In this document: one piece after another, positions 54,481 through 64,000 of the stretch
How positions within the stretch are numbered: the first letter of the stretch is position 1
Layout of the letters: the number at the start of each line of letters is the position of its first letter
Assembly (NCBI RefSeq): GCF_964340395.1
Contig: NC_135569.1
Span: forward strand, 339,501-403,500
Direction of reading: 5' to 3'
Length of the DNA stretch: 64,000 bases
Source: Glandiceps talaboti
Lineage: Eukaryota; Hemichordata; Enteropneusta; Spengelidae
Notes under the pieces: generated by a model
The model's database searches: none
What the model saw: the letters and a program-made list of their open reading frames with translations, nothing else
What the model was told of the DNA's origin: nothing
Position numbers and translations under genes: made by a program

Positions 54481-57031
54481 TGTGACGTTTGTCTAAAAAT
54501 TACGACATTTTTTTGCTACCCCCCATGAGTCTTTGCGAAAATCGCCCCTGATTTCCAGTAATTCGTTCTTTTCCTGTTTGGATACACTCAGCATTGTCAA
54601 GCAACTGATCACAGCTCCCTATATCCAAGCTATCAAACCGTGCGTTACTACAAAAATCGTCAAATACTGTGTTCTATTGGATTTTGATCTTACTCTACTC
54701 ATCATGGATTATCCTTCACTTTTTCCTTCATTTTTGAAGTGACACTAGTTTTGTGTTGACGGAATTTGATCTCGGACCGATTGTTGTACTGTTGTGGAGA
54801 CAAGCGCCATGCCGCGGCCGCTGGCGGCCTGTTTCTGTCCGGAATACCTTTACTTTTTAAGTTTTCTTGTATTACTAGAAGTTTAGTCTGCCGTATTTTG
54901 TCTTCGGTTTTATTTTATTTTTGGTTTTGACGTTTTCAGTTTAATTTTATAGAACGTTTAATTTATTCTCGTCTTTTGAGTACTAACGACACGCGTGCCC
55001 AGCCTTGTAACAGGTGCCATACTTTTGATATATTCAATTCTGTAGAAAAAAATACTATAATTTTCACGTTTTTAATGTGTTTTTTTTTGTTGAATCGAAG
55101 TTTGACTAAAGGTAATTCTTTGTTGTTACACATTCATAATTTGCTTTTATTTTTGTGAACAAGTCATCGAAATTTCGTCTCTGAATTTATATTCTTACTT
55201 CTGGAATATTCATGTCTTTAAGTTGTTTATCACCTGAGCTGAGGTCAAGTGGAGCCAGCCATATTCGACGTCTTTGGTGTTCTGGAAAATCGCTTTATTT
55301 TTTCCAAAAGTTCAGTAGTAATATTTTGCCATTTTCTATTGGTCTTTACGACATTAATTTCTTTTTAAATATTCATTACCTTTTTTGTTCACTGTCTAAT
55401 GTATTTTTTTTTCTTCATTTCTGTAGAAAACACTTTGTGGATTGTAAATTATAACCAATACTTTCATTTCTGTACCACAGCGTGTGGTAAATTATATCCA
55501 ATACTTTCTTTTCTGTTAACATCTCTTCATACAAAACTTCTGTAGTGAAATATGTATCAAGGACAAAGACTTGTCATAAATTGCCTACAGTCTGATACAT
55601 ATATAATTCCAGTCAATCTCACTCTGATTTATTCCCTTCAATATCAGCTTTTTTGTTCTCTTTATTCTTCATATCATTTTACTTCTGATTACTGTATCCA
55701 TTCCTGTTACTGTACATGTGTTTATGATGCTTGCATCTATTGCTAATTTTTTCACTTTCGTCGAATAGGACAGTGAAAAGTAGACCTGCCATTAACATGT
55801 AACAAGTAACAGCTCTCGTGTTTTGTTGGGGTTGCAATTACTTTGTCTTGCAATTGGATTTTACAACTCTTGTTTTGTTTTACTTTTGAATTTCAATCTC
55901 TGAATGAGTTTTTTCCTTCTTTCTTCCCATGACTTGAATGTCTAATCTTGGAGCCAGATGTATTTTGTCATAATTTCGTTAATTGTGTTGTTGCCAAGTG
56001 ATCTTCATTTTTACTCCCACTAAAGGAAGGGACTTTATTTTTATTTGACTATGAAATGTATTGTATAAAGTTTACTTACACCAATATGATTTAATGAGGT
56101 TGCATGATAGAGTAAATGCCAAAGTGTCTACTACTTAGGTGACCAGAGTCCAACACTTTCAAGTAAGGATATGGATATATTATATATACATATATGGTTC
56201 ATTTTCAAAAAGCGATAATTTCGCTCTCTAAAAAGAAGGCCTGCTGTAGGCAAGTACATGTAGCATTTTATTCACATAATAACTGACTATCTAGTTGCTA
56301 AGTTGGTGATTTTAACACTCTATTCCATAGAGTATTAGAATGTCAGATACAACGTGGTAATAAAGAGACAAAACAAACAAATATGTAGTCTGCTAAATTG
56401 ATTTACGTTTTACGTGCTTATATGTGTATGGTATATGGACCTCAATTGTATTGGTTCATAAAGCAAGTATTCTATGGAACTATCCTGTCTTACTCTCTTT
56501 ACCTGATCAATCAACTCTTGTCTATAATTCTTCTTATCTTCAACAAGTCCAACTGATATCAATAACTTTATTTCCGAGAAATTAGACATTCCACAAACTC
56601 GTAACATCTGCGTACAAGTCTTTCATCATCCATTTTCAAAATCCTCAACCAATATTTTACAATTCTACTGATATAGATATAACACGGAGTATTGTACGAA
56701 CCACCATAATTTTCACATGCTGGTCCATGTCCATGCATTGTACTTCAACAAAACTTAGAAACAAGAGGGTTTTCAAAGTGTGTAACAATTATACAACAGG
56801 AATAATTTTGTACTTGAAAAATATACCCATTCCAAAGCACATCGTTTGTACATTTTTGATCAGAAATCTATATTCATGTATGTCAGTCTTGGCAGATGTT
56901 TTCGGAGACAAATCCCGTTAACCACACATACACACATATATATACATAATTACGCACATATACATAAGTCACCAATAAAATCCATTTTAATTCATAAATA
57001 AATTTACAGTTCTTTTAAATGATATATTGAA

Positions 57032-57037
57032 TTTATT
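57032..57037 (-). terminator. Poly(A) signal of the MFS gene
   Basis: TTTATT on the plus strand reads AATAAA on the minus strand, about 67 bases after the stop codon. Confidence 0.55.
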
Positions 57038-57103
57038 CTCTAACTGTAACATGTCTTTAAAGCTCCATGTTCATTGAATTGAAAGTAAATAAGTTGGTAA
57101 CCG

Positions 57104-57511
57104 TTACCTTTTACCGTTTGACACCAGTAAAATCACTTCGTCAGTTTGTCCTAAATGATGATGGTATGACGTCTTCCTGATCGTCCTTTTCTTAGCGAGT
57201 ACAATAGCCAATGTAAAGAGAAATAACGAACACGTATAAGCCCCTGGCCATAAAACAAGCATTGCCGTCTTCCAGTTGTATATTCTTCTCAATGTCGGTA
57301 AAAAGAGAGCGAGATTGCCACCTATTACATTGACCGTGAAACCGTAGATGGCCATGGCGGAGGTTTGGCGTCCAGGAGGAGCCTGTTCAACGATAGTTGT
57401 CACGATGATTCCACTCCACATTTCATTGATAAAATATCCAGGTATTAGCACAAAGAAACTCCATGGTGGTGGCAAAGACAACACTAGTAGGGCACAGGGA
57501 ATGGAAAACAT
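57104..57511 (-). CDS. MFS transporter, last exon
   Basis: Acceptor atcattccag opens MFSIPCALLVLSLPPPW. Helices such as FFVLIPGYFINEMWSGII and AYTCSLFLFTLAIVLA follow, then a basic, His-containing cytosolic tail ending VSNGKR before TAA. Confidence 0.85.
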   Translation of the reverse strand: MFSIPCALLVLSLPPPWSFFVLIPGYFINEMWSGIIVTTIVEQAPPGRQTSAMAIYGFTVNVIGGNLALFLPTLRRIYNWKTAMLVLWPGAYTCSLFLFTLAIVLAKKRTIRKTSYHHHLGQTDEVILLVSNGKR

Positions 57512-60500
57512 CTGGAATGATAAACAAACTTTGGGGTTAAAGTGGTCATATCATCGGTTAGAAATAGATATTTCTTTTAGAGTTTAATGATTACAGCAAC
57601 TTTATACCCATTACGTTGTTCTGTGTCAAAACAACAAGGAAACAAGAACTAAACCCACCATTGTAAGTCAATACATTGCAAACAAAATAACCTTAAAAAT
57701 ATGGGTATAAAGTTTGTTCAGAAATCACTTCCTGTACATACAATAACAAAATTCTTCATTCTTTAATTCTTTTTGCGTTTGTTGTAGTTGTTTTTATTTT
57801 ACAATTTATCGAGTAACAAACAAAGGCTTTGGCTCAGTTGTTATACAAAAATTTTCAAACAGAAAATATAGTCAAGTTCTATTACCTAAACATTCCAATT
57901 AAATCTACATGGCCACGCTAAGTTAAGATGCATCAGGCGCACACTTTAAATCGTTACCTAGAGGGTATATGGAGAGATTGACAAACGGCGTACCACTAGC
58001 GCCATAAACAGGCTATTGTAACCCCTATAATCCTGTCAACATAACTTTAACTTATTTTGTAAGAGTTCACAGGATTTCACTAGCAGTCATCAGCTAGTCT
58101 AGAAATGAAAAAAATAATATGACCAGGAGAAGTTTTCAAGTTGTTTTTAGGAAACTGAGAACTGTTACACAACTTACCACAGAAACAAGAATTACTCTTA
58201 GTCGGCCAACATATCCTTGTTGACTGTGTGTGGCTATTCTATCAGCTAATGCTCCCCCCGTCAGGGACCCCAGTAGTCCTGCGACAGCAGGTATCCAACT
58301 TAGAAAATTTTCAACCGGGAAACTGGGGTAGTAATGGTTGATGAAATTGTGAATGTTGTAATAAAATGTGTGCCCTCCTCCACAACGAATAGCGCCACCA
58401 ATGACGAGTACAAGAAACAGCGTGTTGCAGAATGGAGCTGGGTTAAGTGTTGAGTGGTGCATATCCAGAGAGGGTTTCTCGTTATGAATGGTGCCATTGT
58501 TTAACTGTTCGGCTCCAATACCTTGTGTCACCTACAACAAAGGAAACAGTTCAATTATTACAGCATTTCGTTTCGACTATTATAAACTAATTGTATGTGA
58601 TAGGGATGGGACTGGCTATATAAAACACTCAATCGTTATTCCTGTGGTATATTTTTGTGTGTGGCTTTTGTACCGAATTGCCACTCGTAAATTATTTGAT
58701 TTGTGTGTTTGTGTGAGATTGCCTATGTATATGCGAACATCCATCTATCTATCTATCTATCCATACATTCACCTATCCATCCAGCTATCAGTAGGTATGT
58801 GGGAAGGTAGATAGATAGGTCACATTTCTTACGTCACGACTTGGGTCCTTTATTGTACAGTATGTGAGTAGTCCAAGTAAGATACCAGGTAATCCCGTCA
58901 CAAAGTACGCATTCCTCCATCCAGTACTCGAGGCTATCATCTTGATGACAAATGCCATGCTGAAGCCGAAGTGTGCACCCCACATAAAGAAACTCATCGC
59001 AATCGCACGGAAGTACTGTGAGAGTTATACAGGAGAAACGAAGTTGGTGTGGCATTTAGAGTTATAACAGACACAGGCAACTTGAAACCCCAAATAAATG
59101 ATTATATTGGTGTCCCATCCATTAATTAGACATAGAAACAGACTAAGTAACCATGGTTTTTGCTTTTCAGTTGGAACATTAGAAATGCACCAGGTCTATG
59201 TGTGACGATTTCAGCAGATGCCTGCTTCAATCTCCTTTTTGCAATGTTCATAAGTTATCAATGTTATTAGATCCTGCTGTGTAGTGTCCTGCTTCTGTTA
59301 TTGTTAGTCTGTATTTGAAATGTGCCTATCTTGGTTAAAGCCATCATGTGACTCTCACCATACCAACCCCATTTATATGTATAAGACAAAGTGTCAGTCA
59401 TTACAGCCAAAATCAACATTTCGTTATTATCGTTAATCGTTTCGGTAGGTGATCCTGAGTGGATCATGGGCTTGTCTGATAATGTGAGTCGCTCAACATG
59501 GGTTGGTATTTATTTTGTATTGTTGGAGTAAATTTGTCATGTTGATTTGGCTATGTACGTTTCTAGAAAATATTGTTCAATACAACTATCTCATATCAAT
59601 GACTAGTAGTACGCCAAGATAAAAACCATGTCAGCTGAAACAGAGATTTGTCTGGTTCGACACAAATCTTAATAACATGAGTACATATTTCATTGTCTTG
59701 CTTGATAAGTATAGTGCCAACATTGCTACATTTTTAACCAAATCGATGCAAGGCACACATACAATGTAAGATTCTTCTTTTAGACGGAAATATACCAGTG
59801 TTACAATGTTTTCTGTTACAATGTAGCCAGATAATGAAATGATACTATGTTTGTAAGTTTTTGTCTAGCCAGACTACATTCTGTTTTAGGTGATATGGTT
59901 TTCATTGTAAGTCATTTTGAGTGTAAAAAGTTAAAATTTCATGGTCACGTTATCAAGGTCGTACTATAAATACTCACATGTGGAACATAACTTGATATCA
60001 AACTGACTGCAAATGCTGTAAAGGCGGCCTCGCTTTGAAAATAAAAACAGTGACAAACTCATGCTCACATGATCATGATCATTGCCTTGCAACTATTATC
60101 GAATTCAAAGATTTATTGTACTAATGAAAGCTTAGTTGGCTTTGTAAAGTTCTATGATCTCTCAGTATTATTATTCCGATGGTAGCAAAATCCTACTGTT
60201 AGGCCACGGGGTAGTCACACTCACAGGATTTCTACATATGCATGGATAATCCCTATAACATGATGGTGCGAAAATGTCATTCAACTAACCCCACCCCGCC
60301 CCGACCGAGATGCCAACAGTTGCGAAATTGTTCAAAGGGGGCACAAAACAAGTCAGAAATGCACAGAAAATAGAAAATGTAATAACGTTTCAACACTGAG
60401 TACAGTTTTAGTGATTGTGACATTTGTAGACCAAAAATTCGTCAGTGTCGACAGTAACCACTTATGAAAGAAGGAGTAGACACAGCAGCGAATCTCTACA

Positions 60501-60638
60501 AAAGGCGTGATTATCCCCGAAGAGCGTCCACTATTTATGTCTAGGATATTTAGTGATTTAACATACATGCATAGTATAAATACTCGTTTAAATAGAGAAC
60601 TTCCTTTGCGTACCTGTTGTCTTGAAGGTTACTAACCT

Positions 60639-60734
<96 letters not shown>

Positions 60735-62832
60735 TAAAACTATATTGACTGTTACATTTATTTTCATTTTTTAATTATCGCTCATCCTTCCAAGAGTATT
60801 GATGGATTTTACAACTGCCAGTATTTACCTATAAACTAATTGGTCAAATACACAATTAGACATAATTAAATCCTAATTACATATATGTAAATCACAATCA
60901 TGTCACATTATGAATCAAAGTTGGAATATGAGGTTTAATGGCAACAGATTCTCTATTCTGATGTATGTTATTTTTTTGCTGACGTCATGCGTGATGGGGC
61001 ATGACTTAAAGACTGGCAGATCTAAGGAATGTTTGTAAGCTTGGGCAATCAAAACGACAGTTAGGATACTGAGCTGAAATAGGTTTAGTCCTTCAAGACT
61101 ACATGTAGGCTACACATTCCTTGATACACTTACAATAACGCCACACCGATTCTGGTCAGTGCTAAATGCCAATATGATAAAGCCAGTGAACCATACCATA
61201 ACATTAAACTCCATGAAATAGCACACGTAGCAATTACATTCTTTCTATTATGGCGTTTCTTTTCTAAGACAATTCCTACAGGAACACCACTGAATCCAAA
61301 TATGATATTAAACAGTGGTCCAGCAAGGAGTTGATACTTCATACCAGTTCCTGTATAATGCCAAGAACACTTTGACGTGTGGATAGGAATTTCACATCTG
61401 AAATAAATTGAGAAATGGATTCACTTAGATCGAAAATAAGTATATGTTTTACTAGAATCAAGCAAAATCAAGTATGTGAATATATATAGGTAAGATTTAG
61501 TGCGATGTGTAATATTGATAGTCAGTCAGTCAGTCAGTCAGTCAGTCAGTCCTTCAATTAGTAGTTAGCTGGTTTAGGTTGTTGGTTGGTTTGTTGTAAT
61601 ATTTAATGTCAAAATTACATGCACTTACAAAGGCTACAATATAATGTATGCTACTCAAGGAGTTGAGAACGTATATAAAGGGTCATTGTGCTTCGTATCC
61701 ATGCCAGGTGTAATCACGACTATTTATAGTGCCTGGATCTCTCCGGAGTACAGGCGCATTATAAATACAATTACACTGTATTATTATCACCATTATTGGT
61801 TGATTGATTGGTTGTTTGGTTGGTTGGTTGTTGATGACTGACTGACCATAAGTCTTTCTCCATCCAGCCAACGTGTAAGTTTGTCAGTTAGTTTATTAGT
61901 TTTGTAATTAGGTATTCAGTCTGTCGATCGCGTGCCCAGTTATTCAACCTTTATTCTGATATTCAATGACCGGACTTACTGCTTCGACCAAAGATATTCT
62001 TTCTACGGGATATTTGCATAAATTCTAAATACAAACCTGCTTTATTAACCCCTGACATTTATTACGTCATAATCGCCACCAATGTGAATTAAAACGTGTG
62101 CATTACCTTCCACAGCTGTTTCGTTGTTGCCTTAGACCATATTAATAACCAATGAATAACGAATATTTGTCAAAATGGCCTTCACATCGCTTCTGTTCTA
62201 AATTGCCATGGTATCACATTACCCACCCTCATTAAAACATGCCAGTAATGTTTGATTTGTTGTAATTTGGTCCGAGTCACACTTCAGTATATAAAGTGCA
62301 TGTCATCTTTTATTAATTCGACCTAACATTGTGGTACATGTATAAAGTGGTACATATACTCATATCATTATTAAAAAATGTCTCGGCAATTGTGTAGGGT
62401 AGTAATGAAATGGGGATTATTACCGTGTTTCGAAACCTTTATGTCATTTAAAATGACAAGTGTTACCGCAGTAAATATCATTTTATTATAACCTTTAACC
62501 TTTAACCTTTAGCATTTGGGAAAAAGATAGAAAGTACAAGATATCAGCAGGGTTGTGAAACCTCTTCCGTCATGTGACCGAAATGATACCGGAAATACCA
62601 GAAGAAACTCGAAAATAAATCTGAGTGGAACTTTTATAATCACCTTTAATGTAACGGATTATTGTATGTAAGGAAATATGTACAATTTTTGTTGTTTGTT
62701 TTTACTCACAGGGTATCATTTTTTCGACAACCATCTTCTTTCCTTGGCACATGTCTTTCGATTGTTCGACACTCCTTATCTCCAAACTTGATGTCGTTCG
62801 CCATTTGTACGTTTGTAGCCACAATGACATAT
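57104..62832 (-). CDS. Spinster-like MFS transporter (six exons, 5' end incomplete)
   Basis: A multi-pass carrier of the major facilitator superfamily, closest in layout to spinster-type proteins. Exons in transcript order are 62710-62832, 61134-61397, 59978-60032, 58833-59015, 58178-58531 and 57104-57511. All phases join and give about 461 residues to a TAA. Recognisable order: an extracellular Cys-containing loop (GDKEC, DGC, TLCEIP, SKCSW); YQLLAGPLFNIIFGFSGVP; a degenerate MFS motif A (GIVLEKKRHNRKN, with Glu where Asp is usual); WHLALTRIGVALFEAAFTAF; SSYVPHYFRAIAMSFFMWG; GWRNAYFVTGLPGILLGLL; IKDPSRD; a central hydrophilic loop; AVAGLLGSLTGGALADRIA in the second half, with a regular motif; and a helical C-terminal half. 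Substrate unknown. The first exon lies upstream, possibly at 63474-63502. Confidence 0.85.
57537..57926. mobile_element. Possible diverged relative of the TTAA foldback element
   Basis: It lies in the last MFS intron. Left end TTAAAGTGGTCATAT and right end catggccacgctaagttaa resemble the ends of 41163-41521, and gtacatacaataacaaaa recalls its centre. The arms are poorly matched, so this is tentative. Confidence 0.35.
58178..58531 (-). CDS. MFS transporter, exon with the central loop
   Basis: Phase 0 at both ends (acceptor gttgtag, donor GTAAGT). It encodes VTQGIGAEQLNNGTIHNE, a hydrophilic loop, then CNTLFLVLVIGGAIRCGG and the GSLTGGALADRIA motif of the second six-helix half. Confidence 0.9.
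58743..58762. repeat. (ATCT)n microsatellite
   Basis: Short run of atct units in an MFS intron, with related tcca units after it. Confidence 0.8.
58833..59015 (-). CDS. MFS transporter, exon for helices 4-6
   Basis: Phase 0 at both ends (acceptor ctctcacag, donor GTAAGA). It encodes YFRAIAMSFFMWGAHFGF, then GWRNAYFVTGLPGILLGL and IKDPSRD, the usual end of the first half in this family. Confidence 0.92.
59978..60032 (-). CDS. MFS transporter, 55-bp exon
   Basis: A micro-exon encoding (F)EAAFTAFAVSLISSYVPH between acceptor ttttcaaag and donor GTGAGT. It fits the conserved GEA-x-x-T segment of spinster-like carriers and restores the frame between its neighbours. Confidence 0.88.
60638..60735. 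repeat. (CTA)n microsatellite
   Basis: Nearly 100 bases of uninterrupted cta units in an MFS intron. Confidence 0.97.
61134..61397 (-). CDS. MFS transporter, exon for helices 2-3
   Basis: Acceptor aatttatttcag and donor GTAAGT. It encodes CEIPIHTSKCSWHYTGTG, then MKYQLLAGPLFNIIFGFS and VIATCAISWSLMLWYG, up to RIGVAL plus a split Phe codon. Confidence 0.9.
61518..61551. repeat. (AGTC)n microsatellite
   Basis: Run of agtc units. Confidence 0.9.
62710..62832 (-). CDS. MFS transporter, exon for helix 1 and first loop
   Basis: Acceptor ttctgttatttag at 62833 and donor GTGAGT. It encodes YVIVATNVQMANDIKFGD, then KECRTIERHVPRKEDGCR and KNDT plus a split Leu codon. If transcription began inside it, the in-frame ATG giving MANDIKFGD would be the start, but then helix 1 would be lost. 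Confidence 0.75.
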
Positions 62833-63279
62833 CTAAATAACAGAAAGATAGTTGAGGTAAGACAATATGCATTTGAACACAAAGCATGAAAGGAGATACA
62901 GTACTCAGGTTAATATTTTAGTCTTATATTGCGCTAGCCGTTTTACTTTCAATGGACTGTAAAATCCTGGATTGCACATTTTTGCAATAAAAAATTACCC
63001 CAAACAAGATTGAGTATGGGTATGCTCTACTGCTTCATTTAGATACTGTTCAATTATATTTGCGAACCTTTCTCAGTCAAATTAGAGTCTTATGGTAGAA
63101 TGCGCCTCGGGTACCAATTTCCCTGAAATTCAAAGTTGTTCAAATCTTCCAAAACGTTGCCATAGCAAAACATGTTCCTGGTCCTTTTGAAATAATGAAA
63201 GAAATTTGGGGGTTCACTGTCTTGTTTTCAAGGAATGGCCTATCTTTCATTTTCTAATATTTACACAATATTAACGCAG

Positions 63280-63420
63280 TATTTGGCGGCCATATTAGAT
63301 TCTAAAATGAGTTAAAATTGGTGTCATTTCTACTTCAAAAATGTGTACAAGTGACCTCTGGTTGTCTTCCTAGCTATTCACTGAACATTAGCTGATGTTT
63401 AGTTTAGCATTTTGGAAGAG
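63280..63420 (+). repeat. Dispersed repeat, copy 2 of a pair
   Basis: Matches 19910-20050: ggcggccatattagattcta, aaaaatgtgtac, gtgacctctg and ttcactga are in the same order. Confidence 0.6.
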
Positions 63421-63473
63421 TAAAGTGTTGAAGTTCTCATATCCGAGTTGTATCAAGTTGAATTATTAATTAC

Positions 63474-63502
63474 CGTCTCCTCCAAATAAATAAGTTAATC
63501 AT
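63474..63502 (-). CDS. Possible first coding exon of the MFS transporter
   Basis: The ATG at 63502 gives MINLFIWRR and a split Arg codon before GTAATT. The two leftover bases (CG) join the A of the next exon to give WRRRYVIVATN, a basic stretch just before helix 1 as expected for a cytosolic N-terminus. The frame is open upstream for ten more codons, then a TAA. It is short with a moderate donor. Confidence 0.4.
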
Positions 63503-63738
63503 AATACAGAACAGTGAGACAGAGAAGGAAATTATCGATATATGTTATGCTGATAAAAGTGTCAGCCTTGTATAAAGCGTGACTAGTTTTACAAATGGCG
63601 TGTGTTAAACTCGTTGTGACCATTCATGCGAACAGCTCTACAAATGACGGGGTTAATGAAAACAAGAAATGAAAACAACGTTCTTTGGGTTTTAATCAAT
63701 ACATTGTTAGATTTAAGCTTCTAGAGTACATACAGCAG

Positions 63739-63741
<3 letters not shown>

Positions 63742-63794
<53 letters not shown>
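63742..63794. repeat. (CA)n microsatellite
   Basis: About 26 uninterrupted ca units. Confidence 0.97.
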
Positions 63795-63798
<4 letters not shown>

Positions 63799-64000
63799 TT
63801 ATAGCGTTTTAGGTGTAGTTTCATTCTTTTCAGTGTACATTTTATGTATTGTGTCGAGGTTATGGAATAATTCTATTCAGTTTACTGGATTCAATATTTT
63901 TGGGTGCCAATTTGATTGGTTGATGCATTGTGACACGTGATGAAATCTAATTGTCATGTGATTATGTGAGATCGAGAACGACCATTCCATAATTAACTCC

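Larger units (their letters stand above)
50831..57031. other. Gene-poor, retroelement-rich region
   Basis: It holds poly-C tracts with repeated gggtgacccccc-type words (51.0-51.4 kb), a short tandem repeat, a long stretch of dispersed-repeat DNA (51.8-52.6 kb, including caccaaatattatggcaatc and ccagtggtttttgactg), decayed LINE segments (53.3-54.5 kb) and T-rich DNA of possible 3'-UTR or transposon origin (54.7-56.1 kb). No intact gene was seen. Confidence 0.6.
62833..64000. other. Upstream part of the MFS gene
   Basis: Apart from the possible first exon, the dispersed repeat and the CA run, nothing was recognised. The promoter was not identified. Confidence 0.5.

Noticed and set aside
1-64000. 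CRISPR arrays, bacterial operons, rRNA or functional tRNA genes
   Set aside because: Tandem repeats here have no spacer structure of CRISPR type, the genes are spliced eukaryotic ones, and the tRNA-like boxes occur only in degenerate SINE heads.

Overview
This is a eukaryotic, AT-rich, intron-rich nuclear window. It has long introns with GT-AG and one GC-AG boundary, AATAAA signals, SINE and LINE fossils, foldback MITEs and very many minisatellites. The gene set (espin-like ankyrin protein, vertebrate-type NAD kinase, a transmembrane Toll-like receptor with a TIR domain, a PAPS-type sulfotransferase-like protein, a spinster-like MFS carrier) and the frequent acatgtacatgta-type words suggest a marine invertebrate bilaterian, either an invertebrate deuterostome or a lophotrochozoan. 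I cannot fix the species.

Layout. 1-8769: repeat-rich non-coding DNA, probably an intron of the espin-like gene. 8770-9263 (-): first coding exon of an espin family gene, which runs off the left edge. 9264-9855: a short head-to-head promoter region with an NRF1-type palindrome. 9856-37595 (+): NADK, rebuilt here as 11 exons encoding about 426 residues, with every exon phase consistent. Its first intron is 18.3 kb and holds one good and one weak candidate alternative first exon. Its other introns hold a 1.1-kb 55-bp satellite, a 45-bp and a 29-bp minisatellite, two foldback elements, and tandem duplications that copied splice sites. 38810-39226 (+): two small candidate exons that are phase-compatible with an alternative NADK C-terminus.

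44302-47280 (+): an intronless TLR coding sequence with a probable intron in its 5' UTR and an unusual Cys-rich tail. 49766-50830 (-): a single-exon sulfotransferase-like gene. 51.8-56 kb: decayed retroelement DNA with two LINE endonuclease/linker pieces in permuted order. 57104-62832 (-): six exons of a spinster-like MFS transporter, with a possible 5' exon at 63474-63502.

The genes do not form an operon-like unit; espin and NADK share a promoter region and the rest are independent. The most interesting points are the tandem duplication of the NADK exon 3 end together with a tRNA-like SINE head, a 36-bp hairpin element bounded by 7-bp direct repeats, the GC-AG intron, the alternative NADK ends, and the Cys-rich and PDZ-ligand-like TLR tail. 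All exon joins come from reading frame, splice consensus and remembered family conservation; no alignment or transcript was available.
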